From Pinguiococcus pyrenoidosus (taxonomy: Eukaryota > Sar > Pinguiophyceae > Pinguiochrysidales > Pinguiochrysidaceae): a stretch of 13,216 nucleotides of DNA. The DNA is taken from the NCBI GenBank assembly GCA_019677205.1, contig JAAMXY010003646.1, forward strand, positions 1 through 13,216, written 5' to 3'. The position numbers and the translations under genes were made by a program. Every line of letters starts with the position of its first letter. Position 1 is the stretch's first letter. The notes under the pieces are model-generated. The model worked only from the letters and a program-made list of their open reading frames with translations, was not told the origin of the DNA and made no database searches. Of this stretch, positions 9,204-13,216 are shown in pieces.

Positions 9204-9328
9204 CGGACTACAGGAACAGCTCCGTCGTCCGCGTCCGCTCCGTCCTACGCCCGCATGAATTGCCACCCGGAATTTCCCGCCAAAAGCAGTCAAACACAAC
9301 GGCTTCGAGCCCCCACACGCGCGCCTCG

Positions 9329-12225
9329 ATGCCTCAGCGCAGCCCTTTGGGCGTCTTCGTGGCCTTCGCCCTCCTCGCGGCCTGCTTCCTAGCCGTCCAG
9401 CTGTCCCTGGTGGCCTTCGTGGGCGGACCATCTGGCGCCAGTCCGGCCAGCGCGCCGGAGAGCGTCTTGAGCACTTCGGCGCCGCCGGAATTCTCGTGGA
9501 GAGTGTTGGCGCCCGAGACGTCCGACGCCGACTCCTCGCTAGTGCTATGGCAGGTGAGTCTGGGAGGCCGTGGCGTGGAGACGACGGCGCCGAGTTGCCC
9601 ACAACGCCGCGCAATGCCTTCTGAGCCGCCCCTCTCAACGCCGCAACGCCGCAACGCCGCTCTTTGCGCCGCCGCAGCCCACCACCAAGGACTCCTGCAA
9701 GCTGGGCGCTTTCGCCATCGATGCGCGAGCCGAGTTCTGGCACGTGGACAGCCGCGCCTACAGCGGCGTGTTCGACAGCCTGCAGGCCAAGTGCGAGGGC
9801 GCCGGGTGCAGGAGTGCGGACGTCATGGGCAGCGAGCTGCTGGCGGCGCTGCGGAGGCGGAGCAAGGCCACGCGACCTGCGCGCTTGCTGCTGCTCGGGG
9901 ACCAGACCTTGCTGCACTTGGGCTTCGCGCTGGACTGTCTCTGGGCTGCGGATTTGGCGGCCTTCGAGTGGAAAAGCTTCTTCTCCAGGCAGGGTGAGTA
10001 GGGACTCGTCCTGGACATTGCCGAGAAGGTGCTTGAGAGGAGCGCGGCAAAAGGCTGATCCCGTGCGTCTCCGTTTCCTTCTTCGGTCGGCTTCCTGTGC
10101 GTGCGGCCTGGGAAGGTGTGCGGCGAGGACCAAAGGTCTCCTACGCCGAGTGGCGGTACGGCAAGGCCACCGCGCCGGTCTTCGTGCAGTACGTGCCCCT
10201 CTTCCGCGGAGGCAAGGACGTGGCCTGGCCGCCGGCGCCTGGTAGAACGGCCACCTACGACACCGTCGTGCTCAGCGTGGGCGCGACGTACCTGCCAGGA
10301 GAAGTGAGGGTGTTTCGAGACTACGTCGAAGGCGTTCTGCGCTCGACGCTCTCGTGGGCCCAAGAGAAGGACGCAGCGAGCCGAGGGCCCACACTATTCC
10401 TGGAGCCTCCGGCGACGCACTTTGTGAGCGAAGGTGGAGAGTACGACCACCGCTTCAGCTTCGACTTGGGTCTCAGCCGCACTGCTTTCCACATGCTCAT
10501 GGACATGCGGGAGTGCCTCCCCAGAGAGCCGTCGTTCTCGCACAAGGAAGGCGGCGTGTTTCACCAGTGGCGGGGGAAGATCACCTGCGCGACTGCGGAG
10601 AAGGTTGGCTTCGAGGTGGTCCCCATGAATTCATCCTTTCGGACCCCAGCCAAGGAGCGGAGTGGCCTGCTCTTCCTTCCGTTCTACGACTTCACCGCGC
10701 TGGCGCCCATCCTGCATCCCCAGAGCAGCGACGGCTGCCTGCCGATGCGGATGGTCTACAGCAAGAGCCTCTGGGAGCCGGTGGTGGCCGGGCTGCGGCA
10801 CGCTTTGTTGGTCCAGCCGCAGAGGAACCAAAGACTGCGGAGCCAAGCGCCGGTCTCCGAGAAGCCCAGCGACGCTCGGCCGGCCGAGGACGAGGCGCTG
10901 AAACGCGCGCACGAGAGAGACATAGAGAGAATGATCCGATCGATGAGCCAGCGGTCGTCGGAGGACCCGCCGGCGTGGGATGATCAGCAGGGACTCATGC
11001 ACACCATCGAGGCCGCCGTTGCGGAATCCACCGAGAGTTGTGCGCAGGACCCGGGCAGGTCCAACACATCTGAGCCTGCGGACGTGGAAAGCTCCAGCGG
11101 CGGCGACTCGAGCGGCGTGGCACTCTGCACCACATTCCGAAACGAGGCCTTTAATCTTCTGGAGTGGGTGGCCTTTCATAAAGTGCAAGGTGCCCGTCAA
11201 AAGTCGCATGGACCGCCTTGGTGACGGTTGGCCATCTGCTCATGTTTCCTTTTGGTGCGCGTGCGCTTTGGTAGGGGTGGAGAAGGTTTACGCCTGCGAC
11301 GACTCGAGCATTGACTACAGCGTCGCGCTGCTGCAGCCCTATTTGAAGACCGGCCTGGTCGAGCTTCTGGGCCAGACGGCGATGCATGCGCAGTTTGGAG
11401 GAAACAAGCATCGCGTGGCCAGGTAGGCTAGCTGCATCCCTTGCTCCTCGGTTGCCTCGGAGGTTTCCCAACAAGTCGCCACATAGGTCGGTGCAAATGA
11501 TGTGCATCGCGAGATGCATGAGCAAGGCCCATGCCGACCCCGCCATCCGATGGGTCGCAATGGTGGACACGGACGAGTTCATCCTGCCCGACGCGCCGTC
11601 TCAGGATTCCGCTGGCTTGAAGTCCCTTGCGCTCACCCTGCAGAGATACCGTGACCACCCGTGCTTCCGAGTGCCGCGGGTGTCCTTCGGCGCCTTCCCA
11701 CATTTCCACAGGCCGAAGCTGCTGACAATCCGGGCGTACAAGTACCGCTCCGGCAACGCCAGTGCGGAGGATGTGGGGGGCAACTTCCGGCGCAACCGCT
11801 GGCCAAAGCTCATCTTCAATGTCAAGCACTTCAATGCCACCCTGCCCAAGCCGGCGATCCACGGGCCGGTGGAAGAGGAGCTCAAGAGCAAGTGCGCAGG
11901 CGCGGACAGCAACTTCGGCGCCGCCGAGCTGCGGATCAATCACTACACCCGATCCTTGGAGGATTGGATGCTGAAGATCCAGACGTACAACCCGACCATC
12001 GGAGGTAGCGTATTCCGCGAGCTGCCGTGCCCCTTTGCTTCTTGCGCATGGTGCTGACCTGGAAACTCCGCTGTGGTTCATTGCTTCGCAGGGGCGAAGC
12101 CTAGATCAATAGAGCAATTCCTAGGTCGGCAGTGGACGGAGGAAGAGGACGAGCGCGCCTGGAAGACATTCGGCTGCGCCGTCGCAGCGGAGCTTCGCCT
12201 CGCCTTGGCGTCCTTTGGAGGATAG
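9329..12225 (+). CDS. Type II membrane protein: PC-esterase/TBL-like SGNH domain fused to GT92-like glycosyltransferase
   Basis: Six exons (9329-9553, 9678-9993, 10128-11189, 11275-11422, 11487-12004, 12092-12225) encode 800 residues; the introns are 124, 134, 85, 64 and 87 bp. Residues 7-33 form a signal anchor (VFVAFALLAACFLAVQLSLV), so the rest should face the Golgi lumen. Residues about 76-408 resemble PC-esterase/TBL proteins: LLLLGDQTLLHLGF at 146-159 (block I, with GDQ 149-151 in place of GDS), VLSVGATY at 228-235, PPATHF at 274-279 followed by a GGEYDH segment, and SSDGCLP near 380. A disordered Ser/Glu/Asp-rich linker covers about 410-512. A GT92-like domain follows: CTTFRNEAFNLLEWVAFHK (514-532), VEKVYACDDSS, WVAMVDTDEF (DTD 611-613, metal/nucleotide-sugar site) and INHYTRSLEDWMLK. 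A charged tail (RSIEQFLGRQWTEEED) ends at TAG 12223-12225. The donor and acceptor sugars are unknown; a role in making or modifying surface glycans is inferred. Confidence 0.9.
9634..9660. repeat. CAACGCCG tandem repeat in intron 1 of the glycosyltransferase gene
   Basis: Three copies of an 8-bp CAACGCCG unit lie near the 3' end of intron 9554-9677, before the GCCGCCGCAG acceptor. It is simple-sequence expansion inside the longer first intron. Confidence 0.85.
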
Positions 12226-12250
12226 AGATGCCTTGGAGGATAGAGATGCA
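12215..12250. repeat. 18-bp tandem duplication spanning the glycosyltransferase stop codon
   Basis: TTGGAGGATAGAGATGCC is repeated in tandem, the second copy differing at its last base. The first copy contains the in-frame TAG that ends the glycosyltransferase reading frame. The duplication lies in the spacer that converges on the PH-domain gene. Confidence 0.93.
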
Positions 12251-12366
12251 TGGCATGGCCAGGACTTGCGATTCCCGAGCAGCAACGAGCAAAAGACATG
12301 ATGATGAATCTCCGTTCTCTCGCGCTCTCCTGTGCAACTAGTCGTCCTTCCAGATGATGTCCCGCA

Positions 12367-13215
12367 TCAAACCGAGGCATTCAAGGCCTTCTCTCGCCCG
12401 TGAAGCGCCAGCTTCTCCAGCCAGGTGTCCAGCTCAGCTAGAGAAGACATGGAGATGATGGTGAGGAGGGGGTCAAGGGTTGTCCTCCTTTTCTCTTTGG
12501 GCAGAGGCAGCCTGTTTCCAGCTCTCTGCAGCATTTCTCTGGCATCTTGCCCGCCCGTGGACTAGCGTACCTTGCGAATCCGCTCGACACGTGAGAGACT
12601 TGGGCAGCGCATGAATGGTGAACTCGTAGTTCTCGTTGTCTCCCTAGTTGACGAGGGATTCCAGAGGGCACGCGATGAGCGCTCCAGGACAGGCTTCGCA
12701 TCCGCACAGTACGAAGAAGGACCGGAGATCGACGAACCTCTAGAACGCTGACGAAGTGGCAGTTCAGCTTGAGCCGCCCCTTGAAGTCGGCCTGGTCTGC
12801 AGATGCAAAGGTTGTCATGGCGACTTGAGCGGAGAGGTGGGGCCGGGGGGGATGCGACGAAAGGGGCACTTTGGGTCGAATCCAACGCACTTTCGAGGTA
12901 TTTGTCCTCCGACTCGTAGTAGTAGAGGTCCGTCTGGGCGGTATGAGAAGCAGGTGAGAGACGACCTGTGTTCTTCCTGGCGTTCACCAGGGATGGCAGG
13001 CCCAGACCTTGAGGACGGCAAAGCGCCGCTTCCAGTTGCCCTTCATGCCGTCTTTGGCGCCGCCTCTGCGAACGCGAATTGGAAGAGAGTCAGCAAGAGC
13101 TGCAAACGTCGGCAGGTTTCCCGCGGCTGTCGTACAGCTTTGACAAGTAGCCCGTGTGCAGAACGTCGTTAATGTGCTCCCGGTGGCAGCTGATCCCTTC
13201 TTCGTCGGCAGCGGC
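12367..13215 (-). CDS. PH-domain protein (5' partial)
   Basis: Pleckstrin-homology domains bind phosphoinositides or proteins at membranes. Six exons were fitted: 13215-13136, 13065-13008, 12933-12891, 12796-12738, 12643-12571 and 12437-12367 (TGA); the introns are 70, 74, 94, 94 and 133 bp. All phases agree, giving 127 visible residues. Strand 1 is HTGYLSKL; after a phase-2 join come GGAKDGMKGNWKRRFAVLK (the basic K...KRR pattern of phosphoinositide-binding PH domains), TDLYYYESEDKYLE, ADFKGRLKLNCHFVSVLE, NYEFTIHALPKSLTCRADSQ, and the closing helix AELDTWLEKLALHG with its conserved Trp. The protein ends REKALNASV, so the PH domain is C-terminal. What precedes AAADEEGISCHREH lies beyond the window. 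The gene converges on the glycosyltransferase gene with 141 bp between stops. Confidence 0.92.
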
Positions 13216-13216
13216 C

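Larger units (their letters stand above)
7100..9328. promoter_or_regulatory. Long divergent spacer between gene 4 and the glycosyltransferase gene
   Basis: About 2.2 kb lie between two divergent start codons. Several open frames cross it on both strands, but all are Arg/Ser/Ala-rich or short and none matches a family or shows matching splice phases. It probably holds both promoters and 5' leaders. Visible content: five GATTGG/CCAATC motifs (7798, 7931, 8105, 8515, 9145), a CAGC-rich stretch about 8978-9034, and a (CTTCCGTT)3 repeat near 9179-9203. Undetected 5' exons of gene 4, or a small extra gene, cannot be excluded. Confidence 0.4.

Noticed and set aside
8781-10133. Minus-strand open frame of 450 codons
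   Set aside because: It is antisense to the first exons of the glycosyltransferase gene, whose frame has a signal anchor and SGNH-like motifs. The antisense product is Arg-rich and shows no domain.

Overview
This is a gene-dense, GC-rich piece of nuclear DNA from a microbial eukaryote. Nothing in it is bacterial. Every convincing gene is cut by short spliceosomal introns. I placed 28 introns by hand, about 46 to 323 bp long and mostly 60-130 bp, all GT...AG, and about 60% have a G just after the acceptor AG. The first gene is a plant/algal-type dihydrodipicolinate reductase of lysine synthesis, which suggests a photosynthetic or formerly photosynthetic alga. I cannot fix the lineage. The strict strand alternation is unlike the same-strand gene arrays usual in core dinoflagellates.

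Layout, left to right: (1) 1-805 (+), 3' part of dapB-like 4-hydroxy-tetrahydrodipicolinate reductase, four exons. (2) 1984-919 (-), complete six-exon MESD-family ER chaperone with signal peptide and C-terminal KDEL. (3) 2357-3852 (+), complete seven-exon atypical short-chain dehydrogenase (NAD(P)-binding, NmrA/SDR-a5-like) with an N-terminal signal peptide. (4) 7099-about 4636 (-), an unrecognised protein with a small N-terminal globular region and a long Pro/Arg/Ser-rich disordered region; both ends of the model are uncertain. (5) 9329-12225 (+), complete six-exon Golgi-type membrane protein that joins a PC-esterase/TBL-like SGNH domain, with Gln where the nucleophile Ser is expected, to a GT92-like glycosyltransferase domain. 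(6) 13215-12367 (-), 3' part of a PH-domain protein, six exons seen, cut by the right edge.

The six genes alternate strands (+ - + - + -), giving three convergent and two divergent pairs. Two convergent pairs are very tight (113 and 141 bp between stops). The divergent spacers are 372 bp between the MESD and SDR start codons, holding a TTTTGG tract, and about 2.2 kb between gene 4 and the glycosyltransferase gene, holding several GATTGG/CCAATC motifs and small tandem repeats. The genes share no obvious pathway, although genes 2, 3 and 5 all carry signals for the secretory route. I saw no tRNA, rRNA, CRISPR or clear mobile element.

All gene structures were built by joining reading frames at GT/AG sites so that phase and family similarity agree. 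They are predictions without transcript support. The best leads for follow-up are the SGNH-GT92 fusion with its altered nucleophile motif, and the MESD chaperone with KDEL in what looks like an alga.
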